Assembly: GCA_030761205.1 (NCBI GenBank)
Contig: JAULJL010000002.1
Location: forward strand, 26,143,010 to 26,207,009
Reading direction: 5' to 3'
From: Fremontodendron californicum
Taxonomy: Eukaryota > Streptophyta > Magnoliopsida > Malvales > Malvaceae
Length of the DNA: 64,000 bases
The notes below the pieces were generated by a model. The model was given only the letters and a program-made list of their open reading frames with translations, made no database searches and was not told the origin of the DNA. Below are positions 26,188 to 37,799 of this stretch, one piece after another (within the stretch, counting starts at the first letter, position 1; the number at the start of each line of letters is the position of its first letter). Both the position numbers and the translations under genes were made by a program.

Positions 26188-26229
26188 ATTTCTTGACGAG
26201 CTCTTAGCTACCAATCTAATCACGAAAGG

Positions 26230-26765
26230 CTTAAGGAGGAAAAAAAATTAGAACAACCTAATTGGAGCCATCAAAGGGCAACACAAGAGTGATTTTTTAT
26301 GCTACAATCTTCCACAAAAAGGGATGTATTGGTGTTGGAGTGGCTATCAGGGATCACATAGGGGTGGCACTACTATCAACAAAGAATAACATCATTGTTG
26401 ATCCTTTCATAGCTGAACTAGCACTAAAAAGGCATTGGCTTTCGCTCAAGATGTGGGGATATGGGATATAGAGGTGGAGGGTCACTCGTTACTGGTGGTG
26501 ACTGCAACAAAACAGTCCCAAGTTGATCACTCAATAGCTGGGGATATCGTGGAGCAAATCAAAAGGCTAGCTAAGGATTTTCGAACTTCTAAACTGCAAC
26601 ATATAAAGAGATAAGGCAACACAGTAGCCCATGCACTTGCCAAACATTTTATTTTTGTGGAGAAATTTTCAGTTTGGGTGGAGGATAGTCTAGTTTCTTA
26701 GTTTCTTTAAGTTGCAAGGGCTCTAATAAATTGTAATGATGTCGTTTCTTATAAATAAAAAAAGG
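26230..26765 (+). pseudogene. Plant RNase H-like (RVT_3) relic, probably from a LINE
   Basis: The frame at 26262-26471 reads IFHKKGCIGVGVAIRDHIGV, which resembles the first half of the RNase H domain found at the C-terminus of plant non-LTR elements. After a frameshift near 26460 the match continues (VEGHSLLVVT, then GNTVAHALAKH after an in-frame stop near 26612). The usual catalytic Asp at the first position is replaced (FYATIF for the F-D-A/G type). An A-rich end with aataaa follows. It borders the copia LTR directly, so copia may have inserted into or next to it. Confidence 0.65.
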
Positions 26766-28035
26766 TTTTATTTTAGTTTTGAGTTTGAGCTAGAGTTGAC
26801 TTTTGAATTTTTTATTTGTTTTTGGATAAGATAAGGAAAATTTGATCTTCGATATTTGAATTGATTATCATTAAGTGTAACCAATTTTAGTTAGAGCAGA
26901 ATTCACAATGTTAACTATGAGCTACAAGAACTAAAATGTAAAGATGTCATGATTAGATATTGCACCATGCTAAAGGTCTTTCTGTGATATATGGTGAAAG
27001 GAACAAATTATATTGATAGACTGATTTCTAAAAGGTTAAGCATAATCATAATTGAAAGTATATGCCCTAGATACACTCAAATTGGATAAGGGATATACAG
27101 TTAATAATGCATAGCATTCACTATTGCTATACTGATAAAGGTTTTCCTTCATGGTTAGCACATTGATAAGGAGTTATAATGTACTAATTAAATGAAGCCC
27201 ATGGAACATAAAGGTTTTGCAGAAGAATTATAAATAGTTAAAATTGTGAGATCTTTATACACTAAAGCCTTGTTCCTAAATGTTCCTAGTTATAGTATTG
27301 CCAAGAAGGGGCATTAGCAATGCACAAAGACTGGTACGTTTTAAGCCTTCTTGCTTATGAAGCAAGCAACTAATCTCATAATTTGAAGTATATGGTATAC
27401 TTGGGATAACATGTAGGTGCTTGTTTGTGGAACAAGTTCACTGAACAGGCTTGCAGTGAGAACTTCATTGGGTATTGTCACTCGAGTGTCTATGAAAATG
27501 TTCTCACGTGTCAGTCATGTAAATAGTCATCAAGACTTGTGATACTAGGCCATCTTGTATGTGGACTGTCATACTTTGAACTCATCCGAACGGGTTCCAA
27601 CTTGAGATGTCAAAGGTAGGGTGACTTTGGGTATGGAACAAAGCATGTGAAGGTGGATGAGTGATCCAGAGAGGCCACTCCAAGTGACATTACGAGACAT
27701 ATCTCATCAGTTCTTGGCTTGGATTAACTAAGTAAAGTCTTTAGCCAAAGCATGATAAATTTAGGAGAAAAAGTTTCTCTAAATTCATGTAGTTAATTGA
27801 TGAAAGCTAGGGGAACTAATATAGATGCTAGATGAGTAGAAACTGCACCATGCTTATATGCTTTCCAGGATATTTGGTGAAAGAATCGAATTACACTGAT
27901 AGGCTGGTCACTGAAAGGTTTGAACAAGGTCACATTGACTTGTCAACATTTTGGTGGTCATGATGCATTGCTAGATGCCGCTCATGATCTATGTTTATAA
28001 ATTATAAACTTTGTAAGACTTAAGATTATAATTTA
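26766..28035. other. Non-coding; likely decayed copia-type non-coding sequence
   Basis: No gene seen. A diverged ~80-bp phrase (ggtgaaag...actgatagnctg...aaaggtt) occurs at about 26990-27036 and again at about 27878-27920. The stretch 27420-27780 reminds me of sequences common in non-coding parts of plant copia elements, but I cannot confirm this. Confidence 0.4.
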
Positions 28036-29260
28036 TACTCATTGCCAACATGTTGAGAACCTAATGGGTCATACACAATAGAACATATTTATGGATTAAA
28101 ATTGAGATTTAATTAAGTTGAACTTAATTGAATAAAAGGTCAAATATGGAGGACTTAATTGAAAAAGTTCAATTAAGAAAAACTAAGACATATTTAGGAT
28201 TTGAGAAATCCATAATTAGATATCTTAATATTACAAAGAGGATAAGGTTGTCTTGAGAAGACAATATTGTCTTGACCGAATTGCTTTGGGATAAGATGGA
28301 AAAGTTTCACTTAGAGTTTGATTGAGAATCAATCTCTTTATTCTTGAATTACGGGTTATTCGAATATCATGCCTCATTGTTTTAAGTGTTATGTGATAAC
28401 ATTCAATGGTTAACGACATGCAAGTATGAAAAGTTCTACTTGAGGAAGGAGTTTGATTGAGAATCAAACTCTAGCTCACAAAGTCTTGACTTGGCCGAAT
28501 GAGATGCATGAGAAAAGAATTGGTTCTTGAACTAATCTTGAGAGCATATGAACTAAGGATGATTGGCCCAATTTGGAGTGCTAGGTAGTGTGACATTTGG
28601 CCCAATGACACTAACTCTTAGTGACATGGCCGAATGGTCCAACTTGAGGTAAAAGAGTTTTGCTTCAAACAAGTCTTTTACTTTTGATTAGAGACTTGCA
28701 AACCAAGTTACCTTAGGACTGGCCAAGCTAGTTAATACGTAGGGACATTCATTTCTTATATATATGATATATGATAAAGGAATAATGAAGAATAATAATT
28801 CTTAACCTAAGTTTCAATTCAAGAAACTTGAGAACCAAGAAACCAAAGCTTTTGCCGCAACCTTCTTTTGTTCTTGCCTCTCCCTTTGTTTCTTAGTAGC
28901 TGGATCCTTCACCTTGTTCTTGATAAATATTTCGGCCTTGTTGATAAAAGATACAAAGTTGAACCTTTTGATTAAAGATCTCTCTTTAGATCTACTAACT
29001 AGCATTAGCGAATCCTCAAACCTTGAGAAGGTTCCTACCGTTCATGTGGATAACTGTTAGAGGCAGTGCATGTGTGCTGCTCGTGATCTTGGAAGGATCT
29101 TGAGAATCTGCACACTCAAGATTATGGAAGGTCGAATGCTTCTTTGTGTATTGTATGATGTTTTAATTTCGCTGCACTTTAATTTGATACAAATACTATG
29201 CATGAGGTCGGCCTTGAGACTAACCCACGAACCCAATGATAATGACTCTCTGACATTTGG
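28036..29260 (+). repeat. Diverged LTR-like direct repeat, copy 1
   Basis: Begins ccaacatgttgagaacctaatgggtca and contains repeated ttaattgaa/gttcaattaag stretches. Its start matches 29549 onward (gccaacatgtaagaagcctaatgggtca) and later phrases (gtggataactgttagag at about 29046, gtggatatcattagag at about 30087) keep the same order. Probably LTR remnants of one decayed element, or tandem relics. No reliable gene inside. Confidence 0.5.
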
Positions 29261-29268
29261 GTGGCCAA

Positions 29269-29545
29269 TGGACTTGTCCATGGACGGGCGGGTCGGGCCG
29301 CTGCCTGGAAAATAATTTTTCCTCTTGCCCAAGCCTATCCGGGCCGGGCCCAGGCTAGCTTATATAGGCCCGTTTCACTATTCAAAAATATTAAAATATT
29401 GTTTTTATATTAATATTAATATTTATATATTTTTTATAATTAAATTTAAATAAAATAATATTTTTTATTTAATAAATAGTAAGTCCGGCCGGGCCGGCCC
29501 GAATTACTAAATACCTTGTCCAAGCCCGGCCCGTGGACAGGTCTA
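29269..29545. mobile_element. hAT-like MITE, copy 1 (277 bp)
   Basis: Flanked by an 8-bp duplication gtggccaa (29261-29268 and 29546-29553). Ends form imperfect inverted repeats (tggacttgtcca at left; tagacctgtcca read from the right). GC-rich ends surround an AT-rich core. It shares ends and core with 37800-38096 in opposite orientation. An 8-bp duplication fits hAT transposase. No coding capacity. Confidence 0.8.
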
Positions 29546-30260
29546 GTGGCCAACATGTAAGAAGCCTAATGGGTCACACACATTAAACTACATTGTCGGA
29601 TTAAAAATGGGGTTCAATTAAGTATGACTTAATTGAACAAAAGCATAAAAAGATAAGGGGTTTAATTAAAATGTTTAATTAAATCAAATGGGCCAAAATA
29701 GGATTTAAAAAAAATCCTAATATAGGATTTCAGCTAAGGCATGGGTATATAACCCTTGTTATCCTGCACCCTTATGACATAGAGAGAAAAAATTGTTTTT
29801 TTTTTTTTTTTTTTTTGAATTTTCGAATTTTCCTTTGACCTAGCCGCATATCTTGAGAAGATAAGGAGGAGAATTATTCTCCTAACTATTCGACCAAGGA
29901 AGAAGCCTCCAATCCTTGTCCTCTAATCCTAAGCCACACATTAAAACCTAAGAGAGAATAGTTCTCTCCAATGAGGTTCGGCCAAGAGAGAAAGAAAGGA
30001 AGAACAAACGCTTTTGTTTTGGATTTTCAATCATCTTGCCAGAACAAGAGTGTCCTTACCTTAGTAAAAGTTTCGACAGTGATTGTGTGGATATCATTAG
30101 AGACAGAACACTTTAGCGGTTTCTTGATTTTGGCAATCCATTTTGGTGATCAACCATTCAGCCATTCTTAGTGGATTAAATTGGAATTAAGATATCCCAA
30201 GTTGATATGATTTTTATCATATGGCGTGTGTATAAATTGTTTTGTAGCCCAACAAATTGT
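29546..30260 (+). repeat. Diverged LTR-like direct repeat, copy 2
   Basis: Related to 28036-29260 (see there). The hAT-like MITE inserted near its left end. It contains an A/T run at about 29792-29816 and ends in sequence like gttttgtagcccaacaaattg. No gene recognised. Confidence 0.45.
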
Positions 30261-30663
30261 TCACAATTGATCCTATAAGGTCCGGCCTCTTTGATTGTTT
30301 ATAGTTCATGTTTCCACTACATTTTATTTTTTTGTTTTGCTTAATGTTTTGATTGAGCGTGATGGCTGAAACAAACCTTCATGGCATGACTTTTATTTGT
30401 CACATGGCACATTATGATTGGCTTTTTGACACATCAACAATTTATTTTAATGGAGCACATTGGTAGACAGAATAAAAATTCAGATATTACATTAAACATT
30501 TTTTAATACAAATACCGCATTACAAAAGTTTCTTAAATTATAAGACTAAATGAGACATTATCAATAAAAATTATTTGAGGAAAAGAACCAAAATATGAAA
30601 ATATCTTGTGCCAGCTTTTGATGTAATAATTAGCAGCGGAGCAAAATATTGACTTTAGAGTCA
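30261..30663. other. Nothing recognised
   Basis: AT-rich non-coding sequence without ORFs or clear repeats. Confidence 0.5.
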
Positions 30664-32110
30664 CTACTACAAATTGGTGTTTTACCTACGGTAGTCGATA
30701 TTGTATCGGTATCGATATTTGTTGATATATTTTAATTTTTAATTAAAATTGTATAAACAGTTTTTAATTTTATTTCGATTTTGGTATCGACTCGTACCGG
30801 TTGTACCAGCCTATACCGGTCTGTACTAGTTAATATCGATTAGTATCGATACGTATCGGTTGGTACAAGATTTTGATTTTTTTAATTTTTTTTTTTTAAA
30901 TTACTTATTTGTTTTTTTAAACCAATTTTAATATTTTTTGTATCATGATCATTTTTTTTCATAATTACATTTAAAAATAAAATATGTTCATTAAATCAAG
31001 TTATTGAACATAATTAATAATAATTTACTATATTTTTTAACATTTTAATATTTATTTTACCTATCTGATGTTTAAAAAATTTAAATATTAAATATTTAAA
31101 TTTTATATTTGCATAAAAACATATATATGCATGTAATGGATGTATATTTGCATGTGTATATAATATATATTTTATTAAGAAACTTGAAAATAGGTTATAC
31201 ATATAGATATATGAAAAAATATTTTAAAAATACTGTATATCCAAAACGGTACACCGAAATACACCGATACTGATACATACCAGTACCAGAACAAAAATGG
31301 TACTTCAACTGATTACCTTGCTTTTAACAATATTTTATGACGACGTTTCACTTAAAAACCCATGAGTCTTCGTTTTCCTAAAATTTAGTGGCATTTTTTT
31401 TTTAGAAACACCACTAAATGTATTAATTTGCGATGTTTTTTCATTCAAACGCTAAATTGGTTTTAGAGGAAATTTATTTTCTAAAACACATTGTTTTTGC
31501 AATAATTTAATATCATTTTTTTACTTTAAACACAGCTAAATTTTATAAGTTAATAGTGTTTTGAGTTTTAAACACGGCTAATTTTTATAAAGGAGTGCCT
31601 TATTTATTTTAAACCCGCCAAATTTAATATGGATTTGTATTTAATGTACTATTAGTATATAATTTTACACTATAATGAATTTTATGATAACATCTCATTA
31701 AAAAAATAAATTTTAAAATTTAAATCATAAACCCTAAACTTAACTTTTAACAGGTGGCATGATGTGATGCACTGTTAGTGTATAAATCTATATACTGATA
31801 GTGCACCACATTATGCCACCTGTTAAAAGTTTAAATCCGTTTAATATCTAAACATTTCTTAAAATTTTCTATTTTAATCTCCCAAAATCATTTTCTTCCA
31901 AAATTATTTCTCTCAAAATTCTAAACTCCTTCGGTTTTTATCTATGTCAATATATGAACAATAAATGAGCTAATGGGCCGAGTTTGAACAAGGTAAAAAA
32001 ATTTGGACCGTGATCTGATTCTATTTATGAACAAATTTAATTTTAAACCCTACTAATTTTTAAAAGGTAATGGCTTTTCTATTTCAAACGCCGTCAAATT
32101 TATTATCTAA
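30664..32110. mobile_element. CACTA-like relic interrupted by another repeat
   Basis: cactactacaaattggtg at 30664 resembles the end of plant CACTA elements, and 31330-32100 has many subterminal-style motifs (cgctaaatt, taaacacggctaat, caaacgccg). Between them, about 30685-31320, lies a repeat rich in ggtatcgata/gtaccggt motifs at both ends, apparently inserted. No matching right end was found, so the assignment is tentative. Confidence 0.35.
31743..31830. repeat. Short inverted repeat (hairpin), arms ~40 nt
   Basis: Left arm from 31743 begins acttttaacaggtggcat; right arm ends atgccacctgttaaaagt at 31830. Arms differ at about four positions and a 2-nt gap; the loop is about 6 nt. Likely a tiny fold-back MITE. 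Confidence 0.85.
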
Positions 32111-32194
32111 ATGTTTCTTAATTTTTTCTGTTGTAATCTCCCAAAATTATTTCTCTCAAAATTCTAAACTCCTTCGGTTTTTATATCTGTCAAT
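31838..32194. repeat. Direct duplication of ~100 bp
   Basis: 31838-31952 and 32098-32194 share tctcccaaaat, ttatttctctcaaaattc and aactccttcggtttttat in order. They lie about 260 bp apart. Confidence 0.7.
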
Positions 32195-33784
32195 GAAAAA
32201 TGATCATCTTTCTCTCCATTTCTTTAGTTTCAGATTTTCATCTTTCTCTCTTTTGATCTTCCTCTGTCATTCAATTTTCAATCTGCTTTCTGTCGCTCAA
32301 TTTCCATGGTGTTTCATTGGTAAATGGTGATGTGCCGCTAGTATCAAATAATTTGGAACTGACAAGCGCAGAATTTCACCTGCTAAATCATTACTGGAGT
32401 TCTATAAGTCAAAGCATCAAGTAACCAAGTTGCTCAGTGCTTCACAGCTTTAAATGATTTTCTGCTTTGGGAGTTTTCATATCAATCGTGTCATCAGTAC
32501 CAGGATATACAACCTCACAATGTTGAAACTTAACTTTACCCATTTAGCTCATCAAAAATTAAAGAGTATAATATCTAAATCATGTACTTTAGCTAAAATC
32601 ATAATTAAATCCTAGCCTAGAATCATGTGTACGGGGATTATCGTTATCACTTCCTTTTTAATCAGCTTCAGTCATGGCTTGTCCCCCACACCGCCTTAAT
32701 ATTAACACGCGTGCGCCCACAGATAAGGTCACATTTTTATCATTGTTCATGTTCATGTCATTCAGAGCCACTATTATTGTAGGAATGGTATCCCCATGAA
32801 GGATAATTAATATATCCAATCTCTATCTAATCCCAAGTCGCATTATATTTGCATACTAAAATAACTGACAAAGGCATCTGCGCCCTCAACAAAGATCAAT
32901 CACCTCAAATTGAAAAAAAAAAAAAAAAAAAACTCTATCTTTATGCATGAATTCTCCTCCCTATTTACAAAGTACAAAAGCTCTCTCTCCATCAATTATT
33001 GATTCTCATCTCATGATCTCTTCTTTTGGATCCTATTCTTTTCTAAACTTCTTTTCAATCTATTCATAGCCTTAATCCCCCCCCCCCCTGAGCCCAACTA
33101 CCATCGCCTAATTTGAGGTCTGATCTTCATGGGTACCCTTGTGAAATGATAGAAAAATCTCACCAACAGTGGTAATATGTTGAAAGGGGAGAGGGATGGG
33201 GGAGGAAAAGGAGGATCTGCAGAACACTTGGACTAACCTAGTTCAAAATCTTTTCCGTTAACTTTAGGGTCTTAGGAACCTAGTGAAGAATTGAACTGTT
33301 CAATATGGTCAAATTTAGCTGCACTGACTTATTTAATTACTTAGTGACCTTATATTTTATATATGAACCCTTTATTGAGTCTTTGTCTGAGACTGTGGCG
33401 GGCTAGCTATGGAGAAACAAGAATTGCATAGGAAAGAAATTAAAGAGCACTGTTTTAGCTTCGACAGTGCATCAATCGGTCTCTTCCAATCACTATGTCA
33501 CTGTTACAAAATTTTCTAACAAGCTTCAGTATGCCGCCCTACCCCTGCTGAGAGAAAACCCCATAATTCCACGTTTAGTTGTGTAGTTTTATCATATAAT
33601 ATCTTTTGTTCAGTCAAGCACGTTTCTGTTAAAGTGAATCTAGAAACACAAGAAAATGGAAGGAATCATTCTGGATAAGAAACTCCTTAGATTTCAATTT
33701 CAAGCATCTTTTCTCCTCTTTTTTAGGCTTTTTAGTTGTTCTTATACATTATCTAACTTATTAAGTAGATTATAACTTTCTGAT
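32195..33784. other. Intergenic; no gene recognised
   Basis: Contains an A run (32920-32939) and a C run (about 33079-33088). An 86-codon open frame (32070-32330) has no recognisable family and lies in duplicated AT-rich DNA. Nothing else is supported. Confidence 0.5.
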
Positions 33785-33787
33785 TAA

Positions 33788-34163
33788 GGCCTAGTTTAGC
33801 ATTGTTGTTGGAAAAAGCTTGGATTGAGAAAAGCTTGAGTTGAAAAAAGTATGTTTATAAAATGTGGTTTAAAAACTTTTAAGTGTTTAGTATTGCTGTG
33901 AAAAAATGTTGTAGAAAATTGAAATGTCAAAAAAAATATGTTTAAAATAATAAAAGTGTAGAGATGTAAGGATAATAAAGTCATTTTATCTAAAAGCCAG
34001 CTTTTAAAGCCCAAAAGTTATATTTTTTGGCTTTTTGATTTGGCTTTTCAAACCATGGTTTTAACAGCATAAGCCAATTTTTTTTATCTGTTTAGCATTA
34101 CGGTTGCGGTGAAAATAGCTTTTGACCTCAAAAACTGTATCAGAAGCAATGCTAAACGAGGCC
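33788..34163. mobile_element. Tourist-like (PIF/Harbinger) MITE, 376 bp
   Basis: Inverted ends ggcctagtttagcatt (left) and ggcctcgtttagcatt (read from the right), flanked by TAA at 33785-33787 and 34164-34166. A 3-bp TAA/TTA duplication and GGCC-type ends fit the Tourist class. No coding capacity. It sits about 340 bp upstream of the TATA box of the MYB gene. Confidence 0.85.
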
Positions 34164-34166
34164 TAA

Positions 34167-34503
34167 GTGTATGTTTGCACGGTTGAATGGGGAACTTAAC
34201 TGCTTTTCAAAGTTCGAATACGAGGGTATACAGTTGGAGGGATATAAAGGAGCAGGACCCATTTTGTACTTATTTTAAATGATCATTAATCCTCTCATTT
34301 GGTTCCTTGCTCGATTGATTGATGATTAAAGAAATACTTTGAATGTTCCAATTTCAAGTCTTTCACTATTTGTCTTTTATATGAACAATGAGAGGGTCCA
34401 TTTGTGGAACTGTTCTAGCTTTGCCACCTCTGCAGCCTATAATGCATAGGCTATTGTACAATTGATACCAACCAACCCCATCTAAAAAAATTCTTCTACT
34501 TTG
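34167..34503 (+). promoter_or_regulatory. Proximal upstream region of the MYB gene
   Basis: Non-coding sequence between the MITE and the TATA box. I see no recognisable elements that I would assign with confidence. Confidence 0.4.
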
Positions 34504-34510
34504 TATATAA
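34504..34510 (+). promoter_or_regulatory. Candidate TATA box of the MYB gene
   Basis: tatataa within ttgtatataaaggc, about 245 bp before the chosen start codon. That would place transcription start near 34535-34540 and give a 5' UTR of about 210 bp. Confidence 0.65.
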
Positions 34511-34751
34511 AGGCTGATGGGCATGTGCAGAAACTCCAAAATTGCGGTGTATGCTTTTCTAGTTTTCTACTTTCTAGGTGTAGCTTGAACCTTGTTTCAG
34601 ACTCTTGAAGCCTATAAATTTCAGTTCGCCAAGTACTTTCACTTTCAAAATTGCTATAATAATAAAAGCTTTGAGCCTTTTAACACCCCCAAAATAAAAA
34701 ACCTTGACCCAAGGGCCAGAGCCTCTGCTGCCAGTCACAGAAACACAAAAT

Positions 34752-35988
34752 ATGAGAGCAGCTGCTATGCCTGCTGTTACAAAGAGCATGTCCACTCCTA
34801 TTGAAGAGGAAAGTGAGCTGAGAAGAGGGCCATGGACCCTTGAAGAGGATACTCTCCTAACCCATTACATTGCTCGTCATGGGGAAGGTCGTTGGAATAT
34901 GTTGGCAAAATGTGCAGGTACGTACCAAAACATTCATCAACTTAATTATTAAACAAGTTTAATTAATTAATTGATGTACACCAATCTTTACTCTTTTCTT
35001 CAGTTGTACCCTAGCTATATTATATTCTCGTTGATCCACTTTTAACTGCCTCAGGTCTCAAGAGAACTGGTAAAAGTTGCAGATTAAGGTGGCTGAATTA
35101 TTTAAAACCTGACATTAAGCGCGGAAACCTGACTCCCCAAGAGCAGCTCTTGATTCTTGAGCTTCATTCCAAGTGGGGAAACAGGTAATTTATCTGTTGA
35201 ATTAACGTATTTGTAGAGGTGCATTTTTGTGTTTATCAATTTGTTTACTAATGACCTGATATTTCTCCGGAATTTGTTGCTCTAGGTGGTCGAAAATTGC
35301 ACAACATCTACCGGGAAGAACAGACAATGAGATCAAGAACTACTGGAGAACAAGGGTGCAAAAACAGGCACGCCAAATTAATATTGAGTCCAACAGCAAG
35401 AGATTCCTTGAGGCGGTTCAAAGTTTTTGGATGCCAAGATTGCTTCAAAAAGTGGAGCAGACATCCTCTTCTTCTTCTTTGAAAGAAATGAGCTCCCAAA
35501 GCTCAGTTCCTTCTCAATTATCAGACTGCACAGTCCCTTCATTGTCAACATTAATTTCCCCACTTGCAAAAAAAACCACAGACAATTCAAATCAATATTC
35601 CTTTGAAAATTCAAGTTCAGTCACCACCCAAAGTATTTATCCCACAGAGTTCATGAACATTTCAGAGCAAACTGAAATTCCCCAACACCTGACCAGTCCA
35701 AATGTATATGGCCATACTTGTGTCTACAACAATAACCAAATTCTTAATGAAAGTTACAATATTGACAGCAGTGGTTATGACATGGATGGTTTCAGCCTGG
35801 CATCCATGTCAGCTGTGGGCTCCTATGAAGGATCCCTATCTGAATGCCAGATGGGTGAAGGCAATTGGATCTGTAATGAGATGACAGATAATTTATGGAA
35901 CATGGATGACATATGGCAGTTTAGGGAGTTGGGAGAGATGGGCAACCAGATATATAGCCAGGGCCAGGGAGATCGATCGAGTACTTGA
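34752..35988 (+). CDS. MYB62: R2R3-MYB transcription factor, MYB62/MYB116-like (subgroup 20)
   Basis: Nuclear DNA-binding transcription factor. Exons 34752-34917, 35055-35184 and 35286-35988 (999 nt, 332 residues), with GT/AG introns at the two standard R2R3 positions, splitting Gly56 and Arg99. R2 is about residues 26-76 (W28, W48, W68) and R3 about 77-127 (Leu81 in place of the first Trp, W100, W119). Next come the subgroup 20 motif F-WMPRL (about 146-151), a Ser-rich stretch and a conserved acidic tail motif WNMDDIWQFREL (about 303-314). Both features match Arabidopsis MYB62/MYB116 as I remember them; the MYB62 relative is linked to phosphate starvation and gibberellin responses. The ATG at 34752 was chosen for a normal N-terminus; 34788 is an alternative, and 34704 in frame is also possible. 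The gene looks intact. The symbol denotes the subgroup, not proven orthology. Confidence 0.95.
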
Positions 35989-36926
35989 AGTCTAATTATC
36001 CTGGAACTTGAAGGCTCCAGGCTCCACCCCACATGTCATCTTGACTGAGAAATCATACTGATCCACACATTGGAATGAATAGTTGTATGACAATTCTAGC
36101 ATTATAGGTTATACTGTGCTATATGACCCAACATTTAAGGTGATGAAAGTGATTTTCAATGGGGAGTTTCTATGTAATACTGCTATTATATATTTTAAGA
36201 GTTGGAAAGCAATGTATATTGATTAAGGTCACCATCTTTTTCTTATTTGGTTATTATCATTAATATAATATATATATATATATTTCTACTAGGAAATCAA
36301 ATTGATTGCTCCTTGACCCCTCCAAGGCTTACTAAAAGATATGATGAGGAGAAGAAATTTCAATGGTGTGTAGTCAATTCAAGGAAATGATGGAGAGAAA
36401 TGACTAGTTATAAGATCAAAAGTGGAGTCACATCTATTTTTTGGAACAATTATATGCTAGTTAGGACTTGGTAAAACTACAACTTGAGGGTTTAGAGTGT
36501 GAATAGTTGTTCTTTGTTTTCCTCCTTTTTTAGGTAAAAGGAGTGGGAATAGTTAAATTCGGTTCATTGACAATTATAAAGTCCCAACTACCCTCATAGC
36601 CTTTAATTAATAGAACCATAACTAAAATGATAAAGAGGAAAAGTAATATTATTTCCCAATAACTGTGGAGAAATTAGTAACCTAATTAAGGAAATGATTG
36701 GCTCTATCCACAAAAAAAAAAAAGATGATTGGAATTTTCTTGGAAAAGGAAAAATGAAGAAAAAAAAGGGCAATGAAGATTTTTTTTCTCCCTTGACGTG
36801 CATCCATTCAAATGAAAATTTACAAAATCATTTTAGATCGGCTTTTTACAAAAATTATCCGAACCTGAGTTTGGTGCCGACGTGAATTATGGCAAAAGTC
36901 AAAGAAGCAGAGAGTAATAGTATATA
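35989..36926. other. 3' flank of the MYB gene and intergenic DNA
   Basis: Contains the 3' UTR (end not determined; no clean aataaa close by) and an AT microsatellite at about 36262-36284. Short ORFs at 36600-36890 are low-complexity. Confidence 0.5.
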
Positions 36927-37140
36927 GATTTGGTAATTCGTGTATCTATATCGTGTTTATGTAATCGTGTTTAAAGTGTGTGTTATATCAATATAAATTT
37001 GACGTATTAATAATGTGTCTTATATAGATTTTAACATATTCGTATCATCGTGACGTGTTCTTATTATTTTTTTTGTATCGTGTTTTAGTTATTTTTCTCG
37101 TGTCATGTTCATACAGTATCTAATATTACCGGATCTAATA
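36927..37140 (+). repeat. Dispersed repeat with atcgtgtt/cgtgtc motifs, copy 1
   Basis: Many short motifs (tcgtgtttatgtaatcgtgtt, gacgtattaataatgtgt, tcgtgtcatgttc). Related sequence lies in opposite orientation at about 43985-44715 (acacgaa, cacgacacgaaa, attattaatgtgtc). Probably a small non-autonomous transposon family. Confidence 0.5.
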
Positions 37141-37791
37141 ATATATATGTCATAAAATTTTTGGACCTATTTTGGGTTATTGCTGATAGAAAAGCTCCCA
37201 CACTCTTTCAAGGAAAAATGTAATTAAATGGTTTTCCAAAACAAAGAAATGAGAAGGAGAAAAATATGAAATAGCAAGTTATTTTGGATCAAAATTTATT
37301 TATTCTAGAAACAAAGCCATAAAGCTCCCATTTCTTACTTCTTTCTTTTTTATTTTCAATAATTAAATAATTTCGACTGATGCACTCTAGGATGGGACTA
37401 TTAGAGTGGAGTGGAGATAAAACAAATTTTTCGTCTGTTGAATTGGAGGTAAGTGAACACATAAATATAATAAAAGCTTTTTTATTATTATAAATTGATT
37501 TTAAATTAGATGCTCATCTAATTCTTAACATAATATCAAAGCATGAGACTCCCATTATGTGTCCCTCCCCTCCGTGTAGGTTTTTTTATGCATACACGTG
37601 AATTTCATATCACGTACTAAATATGTTGTCCTTACACGTGAGTAAGAGTGATAGAGTGGAGATAACCTGAGCACATAAATGTAATAAGGATTTCTTCACT
37701 TACTGTAGATTACTTTTAGGTTGAATATCCATGTAAAATTTAATTTGAAAAGGGCAAAGTGAAATTAGGAGTTTATAAACCAATTTTTTTA
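37141..37791. other. Intergenic; possible LTR remnant on the minus strand
   Basis: 37440-37700 contains agatgctcatctaattcttaaca and repeated tacacgtga and cacataaatntaat phrases, which suggest a decayed copia LTR. No coding seen. Confidence 0.3.
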
Positions 37792-37799
37792 TCCAACCA

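Noticed and set aside
28814..29332. Small ORFs around 28.8-29.3 kb
   Set aside because: Overlap LTR-like repeat and MITE sequence on both strands; no recognisable domain.
32070..32330. 86-codon ORF as a gene
   Set aside because: Hydrophobic, low-complexity, starts in a duplicated AT-rich stretch; no family or gene structure.
34704..34751. Upstream in-frame ATG as the MYB start
   Set aside because: It would add 16 residues unlike the N-termini of related MYB proteins; 34752 gives the usual length. Not excluded.
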